Origin: Sphagnum compactum
Lineage: Eukaryota; Bryophyta; Sphagnopsida; Sphagnales
DNA length: 64,000 nucleotides
NCBI GenBank assembly: GCA_965153455.1
Contig: OZ234495.1
Coordinates: forward strand, 20,394,875-20,458,874
Direction of reading: 5' to 3'
Position 1 is the stretch's first letter. Every line of letters begins with the position of its first letter. The position numbers and the translations under genes were made by a program. Positions 13,058-24,479 of this stretch are shown piece by piece. Under the pieces are notes generated by a model that was not told the origin of the DNA, searched no databases, and saw nothing but the letters and a program-made list of their open reading frames with translations.

Positions 13058-13937
13058 GCTGGTTTGGTTAGTTAGTTTCGTTCCACAAGTCTTTGTTTTG
13101 TGGAGGTTTTATTTCGTCACAGACCAGGATTTGTCACAGAAATTCCGAAATAGGAGCTGAATTTTGCTTGAGACAAGATGTCAGACGAGGAGAGAGGGGG
13201 CTATGTACAAAAGTGATGCCAAGAGGATCTGATTCCTTGTGAGGACCTGGCCTGCTCTCGCATCTGATCACAAGAGTACGTGAGTTTTCCTCCCCTGCTG
13301 ATATCAGCTTTGGCTCTTTCTTTAGTGCTTTTTGTGGTGTCTTTTTCAACTGTTCTCAAGTAAGAAGGACTGGTGCACCACGCCAAATGTAGATATGATG
13401 TGCATTGGATCTGTTGGGATTTTTGGGGAATCTTTTTGCCTTGAGAGGATGCTTCATTACTAGACCAAATCCTCCTGCACATGCACAGACTAGGGTTACA
13501 CCAGTTCATCATCAAATTGGGGTTCCAACACTGAGAGCTATGCAGGATTATGAGTGCTGAATATGCAGATTAGCTGACTAGTAGAGTACATGAGCTTTCC
13601 TCCTGCTAATATCATTGAGTATTATGGTTTTTTGTGGTTTCTTTTTCTCTGTTCTAAAGTAAGATGGATTGATGCACCAAATGCAGATATGTTGAGCATA
13701 TGATCTGTTGGGATTTTGGGGAATTGAGACCTCAAGAGGATGCTTCAATGCTGTACCCAATCCTGCTGCACATGCACAGTCTAGGGTTACACCAGTTCAT
13801 CATCAAATTGGGGCTCAAACATGGAGAGCTTTGTGGCATTATGAATGCTGAATCTGCAGATTAGCTGTCACATTTTTCATTTTTTTCTGGCACAAGGGAA
13901 GTATATTTATAGGGGTGGTTAGTTTAAAGATTTAGCC
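12590..13937 (+). promoter_or_regulatory. Promoter/leader region of the MED26-like gene
   Basis: The composition shifts to GC-richer DNA here. There is an AGAG run at 12613-12638, ATG-type trinucleotide repeats, a GT dinucleotide run at 13030-13057 and pyrimidine tracts. A tandem duplication fills 13273-13871. The transcription start and any leader introns cannot be fixed from sequence alone. The short open frames inside it show no domain. Confidence 0.45.
13273..13871 (+). repeat. Two-copy tandem duplication (about 310-bp period)
   Basis: Copy 1 is about 13273-13582 and copy 2 is 13583-13871. Both begin AGAGTAC(g/a)TGAG(t/c)TTTCC, share GATCTGTTGGGATTTT and the long block TAGGGTTACACCAGTTCATC, and end with GCAGATTAGCTG. 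Copy 2 is slightly shorter. The second copy ends about 65 bp before the MED26-like start codon, so the duplication lies in the leader or a leader intron. Confidence 0.85.
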
Positions 13938-14208
13938 ATGGAGTGGTTAGAGGGTCTCAAGGAGTCACAGCTCTTTGAAGCTATTGAAGCAGCACTGGCA
14001 ATTGCAGCAAGACATTACCCCCATGAACTTCGTCGTCGCAGGGATGCATTTGCCGAGCAGCTTTTTGCTCCCCAAGCTGTTGAAAGTTCCCAATGTGATC
14101 TTCTGAAGCCAGGAAATTGTTTGATACCTCAAGATTCTGGGGAAGTTGATGTTAGAAACAAGCAAAGGCTTCAGAACCAGAACTGGGACCAGGAGAAGAG
14201 GAGAGAAG

Positions 14209-14240
<32 letters not shown>

Positions 14241-15461
14241 GAAGTGGAAGAAGTGGAAGAAGTAGAAGCAGAAGAAGAAGAAGAGGAAGAAGCAGAAGAG
14301 TATGGAAAGGGAGAAAGAAGCAGACAAGAACAAAGATGGCAGGAGCAAGCTCAAGAAGAGGGAACTGAGGGAATGGGGGAGGAGTATGATGAGGTGGAGG
14401 CATTGACAGATCAGATGGAGGAGGAAAGCCGCCAAATTCAGGAGATTAATAGGATCAAGATGAGGATTACAGATTTGGAATTGGATGATGAGGAGCTTTT
14501 GTTGTTGCTGCAGACACTCCAGGAGATGCAAATCTCAGTGGAAGCTTTAAAGGAGACTGAGATAGGCAAGGAGGTAAATGGTTTGCGAAAGCATTCGTCA
14601 AAGCGCATCCGTTCACTTGCCAAGTTATTGGTCGACGGATGGAAGGATATGGTGAACGATTGGGTGAAGAGTGCTGGTGATGTTGCTGCTGCTGCTGCTT
14701 TAGCAGGCTCAAGTTCAGGTTCTACACAAGATGACCATGGGGAGAATGGGTTGCCATCGCCCCCTCTTGAGCCAGGTGCCCTTTTAGCTGCTGTTCACCC
14801 ACCCTCTGCTGAACTGTTTCAGCTTTTTGATGAAGGTTGGGATGATGACCTGACAACAGGCCCAGGTCCTAGCCCAGCACCACGTAATGCCACTAGGACA
14901 GACACCCTACCCCATCGAAGTGGACCAACACCACCACAGGGGAGGAGGGAGATCAGGGCTAGGAGCCCAGATCCACCAGTCACCAACATGAAAAGCAGAG
15001 TTTCTGCATCCAATACTAATAAGCCACTAAAGAGAGGCTTCGAACATACAGCTGCTGTAGGTGTGAACACCAATAAGACAGCCAAAGTAAGCAGAGGTTC
15101 ATTGGCCAGTTCTCAGCTCCATGACCACCCAATTGATAGCACCTCACCTGTCAAAGGAACCAGTAAAGGAGTCGTGGGGAAGGGAGGATCTCAGTCATTA
15201 CAGATGATAGCAAAAAGACCAAAAGTTCACCAAGGAATGCTGCAGACACTTGAGGATACGAGTGTGGCAGCAAGGCTTGAAGTGGCTAAGAGGAGATTGC
15301 AAGAGAGATACCAGGAAGTAGAAAATGCGAAGAAGTCACGGGTGGTGCAGGTAATGGATTTGACGGAGCTTCCTAAGGGTGGACCAAACCGAGCAAGAGT
15401 GTCCCAAGCACATAAGCCATGGACACAGAACAGCAAGCGACAGCATCAGAGCCGGAGATAA
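13938..15461 (+). CDS. MED26-like protein with TFIIS N-terminal domain
   Basis: The protein has 507 residues in one uninterrupted exon. Residues about 5-45 (FEAIEAALAIAARHYPHE, then an Arg-rich helix) match the N-terminal helix of plant MED26 homologues. An acidic Glu tract coded by GAA/GAG repeats covers about 89-122. Residues about 170-245 (LLLLLQTLQEMQISVEALKE, then EVNGLRKHSS and LAKLLVDGWKDMV) are a TFIIS N-terminal/LW domain. A low-complexity Ser/Pro region follows, then a C-terminal helix near 443-485 (ARLEVAKRRLQERYQEVEN) and a short VQVMDLTELPKGG motif, both seen in plant MED26 proteins. The likely role is in the nucleus, in the Mediator complex linking Pol II to elongation factors. 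The start is the first ATG of the frame and fits the family N-terminus. Lack of introns is unusual next to the other genes here, and a retrocopy origin is possible. Which MED26 paralogue (a, b or c) it is, I cannot say. Confidence 0.85.
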
Positions 15462-15900
15462 TAACTGTGGCAACGGTCATTTGACCAAGTAAGTGACAGT
15501 TCAGCAATACTACCAATATACAATAGGCTGCTTCTTTGATTTGTTTCCATCTTGCAGCAAATAATGCAAGTGGTTTAGAGTGAAACTGAGCTAGCGACAG
15601 TTCAGGAGTATGGCCAGCATGCACTAGGCTGCTTCTTGATTCCATTCCAGCTTGCAACAAATACTGCAAGTGGAAATTTTACATATCCTGAAATATTGGG
15701 TTTGAGAGTCAAGGCTGCAATTATACTTGTTAGTTTTTAGCAGCACATTGTCAGCAAAATGCTGCAGGCTTATTTTGTGTGGGGACTCTTCACACACACA
15801 CACACACACACAGACTTTTTGTCTTTCTGAGGCTTTTTAATAATTATTTGTCACAGCATCGGACAAACTTTCATTCATGCAAAAGACTTTCATGTAAATG
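15462..15900 (+). other. Trailer region of MED26-like gene with internal duplication
   Basis: After tandem stop codons (TAATAA), a segment of about 80 bp occurs twice, at about 15493-15574 and 15594-15673. Shared parts include GACAGTTCAG, TAGGCTGCTTCTT and a GCAA(a/t)AAT-type stretch ending GCAAGTGG. A CA dinucleotide run follows at 15793-15812. The true polyadenylation site was not identified. Confidence 0.6.
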
Positions 15901-18900
15901 ATGGTCTCAAGATGAAAATGTTTTGGTAGTGAAAGCAGAATAGGTTCGTAGTTTGTAACTTGCCTATTGAAGAGGAAGAATATTGATCCGATTGCGAGGA
16001 TTTCGTGATTGTTTGCTGCATAATCTTGATGAGAAAAAAAGGTTCTTGGAAAATCTAGGGTTTTAGCATGGGTGTAGGTCCAAATTGGGTGACCTAATTT
16101 TCCTCTCATGTACATCATAAATGAATGCTATTAGAAAAAAACAGTAAAAGCATGAATATTGTAAGGAATTCGACTTTGACCTCATTATGTGCACTCATGT
16201 ACATACATACTCTTCACAATGTGCAACATGGAAGTGCGAAACCCGACCTCATGTAGTGTGGAAAAAAGAGTTCCAATTTGTGGGAAAGAAATGGACAATT
16301 TTCAATAGATTTGGGGATTTTAGTTAATTTGGAATTCCAAATTTATTACTCATACTATTTTTTATTGATAGAAATTTAAAGGGGAAGACTATGCATACTT
16401 CATATGCGAAATATTTTCAAAAGGAACATAAAAGGATATAACTTTTGTGCCATAATTTTTATTTTTTATTTTTCCAAATTTGTTGTATTAAAAGGGGTGA
16501 TCTATTTCTTTATTAAAAACCTTATTATCATGTAAGTTAGTTTGATGTAATTCCAATGTCTTTTGCTCAACAATTCTCAACAAATGAGAATTATACTTTA
16601 ACAATCTAATGAAATTCCAATAGACCAAATACCATACCCATTAAGGAAGTTCAACATTGCAATGTTGAATACAAAGCAATGACAACATGCAAGAAATGGA
16701 TGGACCCCAAGATTCTCATAAATCTTTTGATGTATTTCACATGTTTGTACAAAAGGCATTCATTCAAATAATGAGGCATATTTTTCAAAGTTTTAGTTCT
16801 ATTTCTCTCTCCACAAAAATTGGTGATCTCCCTCAAAAATGAAATTTGTTGAAAAAGGTTTTTTTTTTTCATTTAATTAGGCATTTATATTTTAGCATCT
16901 CCCTTTTCGAACTAGGTATTTTAGTTGAACATGCCATAAATCAAAGACGGAAAATATATACATATTTTGACTTTTGGAGAAATATTGAATGAAGTAAATA
17001 AAGATATTTGTAAAACCCATTGCACTTGGACCCATTTTGTGAATCTAAACTCCAAATGTTATATTTTGGTTACTAAGGATGAAAGGTGTTGAAAGCAATT
17101 ACAAAATGACACATTTTCACATAGGTAAATATCCTCTCAAATTAGTTATTTGAGAAAAATGAGTGCAATTAAAGAAGGTCCTTAGACTATTTTCATACTT
17201 GGGATTCGTGATATTTTGCAAAATGAAATGATGAAAAATTGAGTTGATGTTGTGAAAATTAAAATTCCATTCGAATGGAAATATTGAATGACATTGCATG
17301 CAACTTTAATTGAATTGAAAAATTTAAACTATTAAATTGAATTTAAAAACATTGAATCAAATTCAATTGAATTCAATCCAAGTTCTTAAATCGAACCCAA
17401 ATATATTGAATTAAATTCAAATTCCATTGAAGAGAAACAAAATGAAAATTGGTGCACATGGTATTGAAAATATGTTCATCACTTCCATCATCATTTGTAA
17501 TATGGTGTTGAAAAAAAAACTTTGAAAAAACATATTTGGAAAGAAACTTTTCTATTCCATTCAGAACAAATTTCATATTGAAATTTATTTTAATAAGACA
17601 AGATGACTAATGGACCCTATAAACTCTCTACCCTATTATCATTGTCACCATGTTACCATTCTCATTAGAATTTTGTTTACAATATAAAGAAGACAACTTA
17701 TAATGTGAAAAGAACTCTTGTTAGGTATTTGCATTTTTTCGCATGTTTTTATGTACATGAGAAGGGTTTTTTTAAAAGACCCTTTTATGACTGTGCAAAG
17801 GAGATCAAATGAGCCAATGGTGTTACTTTAAAAAAGAACTTCATTTCTTTTGTCCAAAAATAAATTTTTTATACAAATGAATTTTGAACAATGGTTTTTC
17901 CAAATTTTTATTATAAATGTTTATAATTGTCCAAGTACATGATTTTTTTGTTTATAATTTTTGAATAAATATGATTTTTTGAAAGTGTGTTGATCCCTTG
18001 TAAATTTAGTGTTTCATCTTTGAAAATAATAACAATTTCAAATCATAACCAAATTTGATTTTTATTTTCAAAAATTATTTTCTTGAATTCCTTGTTATTC
18101 ATATGAATCAGAAAGGACAACTTACCATGATTGCCATGGTTTTAAATGATTTAAAAAAATAATCTCCAATTTTAATTGTTTTTCTTCATCATTTGACTTT
18201 TTTGGCTTGTTTGGTTGTGACACCCATGATTTGAAGTGCTTTGTCAAGAGTTAGCAATCCAAGTGAAGGTTGTTGAAATTTGTAGAAGGGTTTAATTTGT
18301 AGACATTTTTTGAAACCCTTCCCATACATAACAAAAACTTCAATTTTTGTGTGTTGATTCATTTTAAATGTGAATAAAAGTGATAAAATTTTAGGAGGGT
18401 CTAAAGATAAATGCTTTTCCTATTCTCGACAATTTTGGCAAACTAGAAACAACATGAAAAATTTGAACTCTATAAATGGGACAACATTGTGTTTGATCAA
18501 GCTTATTTAAGTTTTAAAGATATATGAGATGGATCAAATTAGTAAGAGCAATTCTACCCATGCACTACATAACAAGTTTTGGATGGGAAAAAAAAAATGT
18601 TATGCTACTTTTGGGTAGTAAAGTGGTTTTGGGATCACATTTGTGCATAGGACGTCATTTCTAGCAAAAGACATTACAAAGTCTAATACATGTCATTGAT
18701 TGGCCAAAATTGATTATTCTAGCTAGTTTGTTATTAATAATCTCTCACCTTTTATAGTCCCAATTTCATGTTTACGAATGGAGATGTGGATTCGGGACTA
18801 GCATTTGTGCATAAGGAAACAATGTATGGCAAAAAAAAACTTTCATTTTGTGGGGCCCTTTTTGTTAATTTTTTTCACAACTATAAATTATTATTTCTTA

Positions 18901-21900
18901 ATGTTTATCAATTACATGTTTTAATATATATTTTAAATTTTATTTAGGAATTAAAAAATTAGAAATTTAAAAAATTTATATTCCTAATTAAAAGGGCCTT
19001 TAAAAAAATTGATAGCTTTAATTTTGGAGATTCATAACTAAATCATATTTAATCAATTAATTACCAAATAACAACCTAAAAATATAACACCTATTATTGA
19101 CTGATTGGTCTAGATGCACGTTTGTTGTTAGTAGTATCCCACCTTTTATCCTTCCAATTTCATATTTATGGGTGGGGACATGGGAGGAATTGACATTGCA
19201 CCTTGGATGTGTTAAATATTAGTAGAACGTCAAATGGGGGCTATTTTTAGGCATTTTTTTGACAAATGTGCATCATCACACAATGTCCTTCATTTGTAGA
19301 GATTTCTTAAAATGCAAACCTCACATGAGGTTCTAAAGAAAATATGTTTAAAACATGAAAAATATGAATTCATATTTTGAAAGTAGTTTTTTTTTTAAAA
19401 ACTTTTAAGTATGATAGGTTAGATACGACTAAATTGACATGTGGTCTATCTAAAAATTGACATATCACATTATGTTCACAAGAACACAAACCTTACACGA
19501 GGTTGCAAAGAAAATATGTTTAAAACATGAAATAGCCATTAAAAAAATCCTAAAGTATGATAAGTTAGATTCGACTAAGTTGACATGTGACATGTTTAAA
19601 AATTGACACATCACATTTTGCCAACAAGGTGCCTAATAGTTGGTAGTTAATTTAGGGGTCTTTTAATTAGGGTTAAAGTTGCATAATGTATGTACAAGGT
19701 TATTCATATATATGTGGCCATGAGGAAGCCATGATGGGCTTTTAGTAAATTTTTTAATTCTCAAAGTGGGGTCAATTTTTTGCAAGGTGAAGATGATTCT
19801 CATTTATTTATCTCATGTTGGTTTAGTTTGGCTTTCAACCAAGTACCTTGGGCTTATGGGGACTAGTCACATTGTAGTAGGGCTTGATGTGCAACAACAT
19901 TATATCAAAAATTGTGAACAAATGGTTGTTTTTTATCTTCAACCTAAGGGAATTTAGTGTAACTAGAGGGGTAATCAAATTATTTTTTAATTATTAGTAG
20001 TAGATCTTGATTTACTATTTCCATTTTTGGAGATGACACCCATTAGCCTAGTTAATTTCTAGGAAAGGTAAGGTAGGAATTCAACCACCTAACCTTACCT
20101 TTTAGAAGGTGGTAGTTGTCTAACTAGTTGCCTAGAGGAGTTAATTTAGTGAAGGAAGGGAAGAGGAATTTGGTTATTTTCATGGAGGTAGATGGATTTT
20201 TGGTGAGGGCTTTAAAAAGAGAGAGAGAAAGGAGGTTCTTTTCTCTCTCTATTGGGAACCCATCCCATTATTTTTGTTTTTTCTACACTTATTTCCTATG
20301 ATTTTTCTCTTTTCCTTGTTTTTTTTTCCCTTCATTTTCTTTTGTGGACTTTCTCTTCTATTTTTTAATTTTTTCTCTACTAATTTTTTCTACATAGGAC
20401 TCTCCTACAAGGACAACTCCCTTTTGTACTCTTTTGTGGATCCTAGAGGAAATTTGGAAATAAATTTCTCTCACATACCTTTTTTGGAATTTACTAATTA
20501 ATAGGTATGGTGATTTAGGAGTTAGTGGATGTAAGGGGAAGGGAGGTGGCAATATTACCACCTTCACAAATAGCCCCAAGGAAATAGGGAAATGGATAGT
20601 AGAAAGTAAATTGGACCTACCCTATCTCCATGGGTGTGTTTCCTAATGTTTTATTTGTGTGGTATGCTTGAGGGTTGTTGCCCAAGCATTAATTCTATTG
20701 CAATGTAAAATCATTATTCTTGGATTTGATATCCTCACTCCAATATTCAAAGGATATCCTCACTTCAAATTGTTGCAAAATACAATTACCATCCTAAGAA
20801 CCTTATTGTGTGCACCTCTTATGTAAAACATTATTAACTACATTTATAAATAATTGTACTAGAGTAATGAGGGAGCATTGTGCTTTTTAGTATTTTATTT
20901 GCTCTTTCCTAATATTACCACTAGGAGGAGTAATTGTAAGGCCCCTTTGTTTGAACTTATTTACAAAAATCAATTTGACCTTATCATGGTATACATATTT
21001 AGCCTTTTATTCTTTGTGAATTGGTTTTAAAATAATAGTTGATTTTCAATTTTGATATTAGCTTAACATCCATATTGGTTTGTCATCAATTGAAGTCATT
21101 ACATGTATCGATCCAAATGCACATTCTCATTGAAAAAGTTCAAGCAAATACTTTTGAAGTTCCAACATGAAGTTGGTTAATTACACATAATAACCAATCA
21201 TTTTGCTTCCCATTCCCCTACCCACTCTATCGCACATTGAAGCTAATAATGTTACAATGAAATCAACACTGAAACCTTGTACGCCTACTATTAATTGCTA
21301 GTAACTTTTCATTACAAAACAATAAGTTAATATTATTAGCTTCTTGCCAAATCAAGATCAATTGGGTAGGATATATACCATCCCCAATCTTTTTCTTTTT
21401 GGGCGAGAAAAATTTCAACTATTGCAAAAAAATTGAATTTTTTTGTCACAAATTTAATAAATTTTTTGATAAAAATCATCAAAATTAAAATGACATCTCA
21501 AAAAAAATTACATTTTTTTTTTTCCAATTTTCTATACATGGTTCAAATAGGTAACCAAAAATATATATGATTTTTTTTCCTTTCATAATGTTTAATAACT
21601 AAGTTTGGTTAAATCAACTTACAAATGTTCGCCACCTTCGCTACATCACAAAATTGAAAAAAAAACCTATCCCCAATCAATGTGAATGACAATATGGGGG
21701 CATATAGTACTAACATACATAATGCAAATTATAAGAGTGAGGCATGTTCTATGAGATCAATATTACTATTAGTATTGATACTTGTGATATACATAACATA
21801 CCCGCCCAACACCAAAACTCAAAGGGTACCTATACAAGCCAATTATACTCTTCTATTTCCAAGACAAGAAAGATGGGATGAAAACAAATGGAAATACAAT

Positions 21901-22730
21901 CCTTCAAATAAGAGGAAAAAAACACGTAGCTTGATAGAAAGCAATTTTTACTTGAAAGTGTAACAACTTTAACATGCGCCATTGTACTTATATGTAGGGT
22001 AAGGCCCAAAAGAGACAATGAAGGACATTGCCAAAATAAAGGGGCCTATGACAAGGTAGTAAGTGAGTGCACTTCCACATGTTGGGAATGTCCCCCACCC
22101 TTAGGCCTTACCCATGATAAAGCACAAGATCACATTATCATTAGCCTAAACATAGGTAGATCATGAGGTTGAAGGAGTGATAGGCACCTTATGCCCAAAG
22201 TTGGTGCAAGAGGTCTTTTGTAGAATGCAAGGTGTTAATTTGAAAAGACGTTGTTAAAGTATGTAAGGTGCTTTCCAAATACATGAGGAAATTTCTTGTA
22301 GTGCTTTACAAAGTAGTGAAAGCATAATAACACTAGGAAAAAAAAGCAAAAATGCAACCCATATATTTGCAACTATATGCAACTAGTTTTGATTATTTTG
22401 CAACAATTTACTAATTTTGATCATACTCGCAACTAAAATATGACTATTTTTTTTTTTCATCCTTCCATATGGAAAACATTTTAAAAAAAAAATCATTCAA
22501 GAACAACCCTATATGACCCATTATTTGTAATAGTGACCAAAATTGACTCATCTTGAGTCGGGGAGATAGCCGCAAGCCTAGCTACTTCCCAACTTCCACC
22601 CTTTCAGGACACATTTCCCATCTCCATGACCAACTTATTGCAAGTGGTTGGTTTTTTATATGAAAAAATACAACCGACCTACCACAAGTGGTTGATTTTT
22701 GACACCGATAAGTTTTGACATTTAGTTTGA
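15900..22730. other. AT-rich intergenic DNA with diverged duplications
   Basis: No gene is supported. A direct duplication of about 172 bp lies at 19319-19490 and 19491-19650 (shared AGGTT(c/g)(t/c)AAAGAAAATATG and GACATGTG blocks). A weaker duplicate pair lies at about 18699-18800 and 19100-19190. AATTGAATT-type degenerate repeats occur at 17300-17420. The 75-codon frame at 20274 is Phe/Leu-rich low complexity. Confidence 0.55.
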
Positions 22731-22893
22731 GCTAACTTGACATCCTGTGAATTCTGCCTTTTCTTTTTATTTTCTTTTGTCTTATCGAGAAAGTTTTACA
22801 AGGTTGCATCATCAACTTTTGCAACCCCACCCATAAAACTGAAACTGGTACAGGAAGTATGTGGGGGACTACTAATAGCAAAACACCTGGCCG

Positions 22894-23051
22894 AATCAAA
22901 TCATGATGGGCCAATCAGAAACACCGAGGAGCAGTTAGATCATATTTATTACACTCTTTTTTGGAGGTGCACAATCAAATCATGATGGGCCAATGAGAAA
23001 CACCGAGGAGAAGTTAGATCATATTTATTACACTCTTTTTTGGAGGTGCAC
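22894..23051 (+). repeat. Near-identical 79-bp tandem duplication with CCAAT motifs
   Basis: Copy 1 is 22894-22972 and copy 2 is 22973-23051. They differ at about two to three bases (CCAATCAGAA versus CCAATGAGAA, GCAGTT versus GAAGTT). Each carries one GGGCCAAT motif, a typical CCAAT box context. The low divergence says the duplication is young. Confidence 0.9.
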
Positions 23052-23318
23052 CGCGCTGCTCTGCCTTTTACTAGCCGCGGCGACAAGTGCAATTTTTTGC
23101 GGAGCCAAAAGTATTTTCCTGAGCCAAACCAGCATACTTCGGATTTTCTTCATCTAAGTTTACTGTACAGGATCACATACTGAGCACCACTGGAGATGCT
23201 TTCACTTCACAAAGTGTTCATCATGCATGGTGCACTGGTGGGTGCTGCTTCACTCTGGCCCGGGAATAGTGCAACAAAGTTATCACTAAAATATTGACCT
23301 AATTTTTCCTTTGTATTT

Positions 23319-23534
23319 TTGCAAGCTACTTCCTTGAGCCGAACTTTCAAGCAAACTCGAAAGTATCTTTATATGCAAGGGAACGCTTTTTCTTCGATCC
23401 CAAAGCCCTCACTCTCTCTCTCTCGGGGTTGGGGAACGAGGGTTGTTAGCGTGAGTTCTCGAGCCTTAAGAACAAGGGTGAGGGCCAATGGGGGGGAAGA
23501 AGTACAAGTTCCCAAACACAAAAGAACTTTTTAA
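23319..23534 (+). pseudogene. Orphan transit-peptide-like ORF or lost first exon
   Basis: The 71-residue frame is rich in Ser, Arg and Lys and poor in acidic residues until about residue 60. It has a plastid-transit-like segment (SSIPKPSLSLSRGWG, then SSRALRTRVRA) ending in the Val-Arg-Ala context common at plant stromal cleavage sites, followed by NGGEE. A possible splice donor, GTACAAG, follows the GAAGAA codons near 23500. The local DNA is GC-richer, with CCAAT motifs and a CT run nearby. No downstream exon of a plastid protein could be found up to 27 kb, so this may be a relic or a chance frame. Confidence 0.3.
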
Positions 23535-23949
23535 ATTTCTTTCCAGTTTTTTTTTTCCTTTTCAGCTTTTTGGCATTTTGCGGACTCCTTGTGATGTTTT
23601 GAACATATTATGAAAATCTTTTGCATTTGCATGCATTGTTTGTTTTGACGTGAATGCCGCCCCTTCTGTGAATGGAAGGGACATGCCATCTTGCACAATG
23701 CCCATTCCGCATCGGAACGTGCTTCCATAAACAAATGCAAGAAATTTAAACGTGCCCAACAACAAATCGGTTAAGGCAAAGTTCCGTCCCAATTAGGTCA
23801 ACATATTACGCACGGAAAACGCAATGTGAAAGGGTGGTTTGAGGTCCCATGGACAAGTGTCCTTTATACATAAGTCTTTGAAACTGGGGATTTGTATGGC
23901 CCGGAGTTGGTGGCAGGTTGCAAAAGTGAGGATGAAAATTCTTGAAAGG

Positions 23950-24070
23950 GAATAAAATAGGGGGATGAAATTCCAAGTGGAAGATCAAGGGAATCAAATA
24001 GGGGGATGAAATTCAAGTGGAAGATCAAGGGAATCAAATAGGGGGATGAAATTCAAGTGGAAGATCAAGG
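23950..24070 (+). repeat. Three-copy minisatellite, 40-41 bp unit
   Basis: Units run 23950-23990, 23991-24030 and 24031-24070. Each contains AATAGGGGGATGAAATT and AAGTGGAAGATCAAGG. Units 2 and 3 appear identical. Confidence 0.95.
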
Positions 24071-24479
24071 GAATTTCCTAAGAAATTCCTTGTGCCCTAT
24101 GACTGCATCCTTTGAAATTTCTCATCCCGGAGGATGATTCCCTCCTTCCTTCCAAAAGTGGACCTATCCTGGGCACTCTGCATGCATGCATCAACCTTGT
24201 GGATTTCAAGTGGCCTTTTTCTAATAAAAAAAAATTAGTGTTGAAATTTCACTAAATAAAAAAAAGTGATTAAAAAATGAAGTGATTTTTGAAGATTTCA
24301 ATTGCCAGAAGTGGGACAAGACAAATTGTAGGAATAGCTAGATTTTTAAAAATTATCAATTTTCAATATGTAGCCAAAAATAATAATAGAAGGATGATTA
24401 AGGATGTGTGCTTCATTTCTAGTTTATAGCCAGATTTGGCTAAATCTCTTTAGGGATATGATCTCCATTTTTTCAACAT

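Noticed and set aside
13965-14531. 188-codon minus-strand frame opposite the MED26-like gene
   Set aside because: It is antisense to the real coding region; the Phe/Leu runs mirror the GAA tract.
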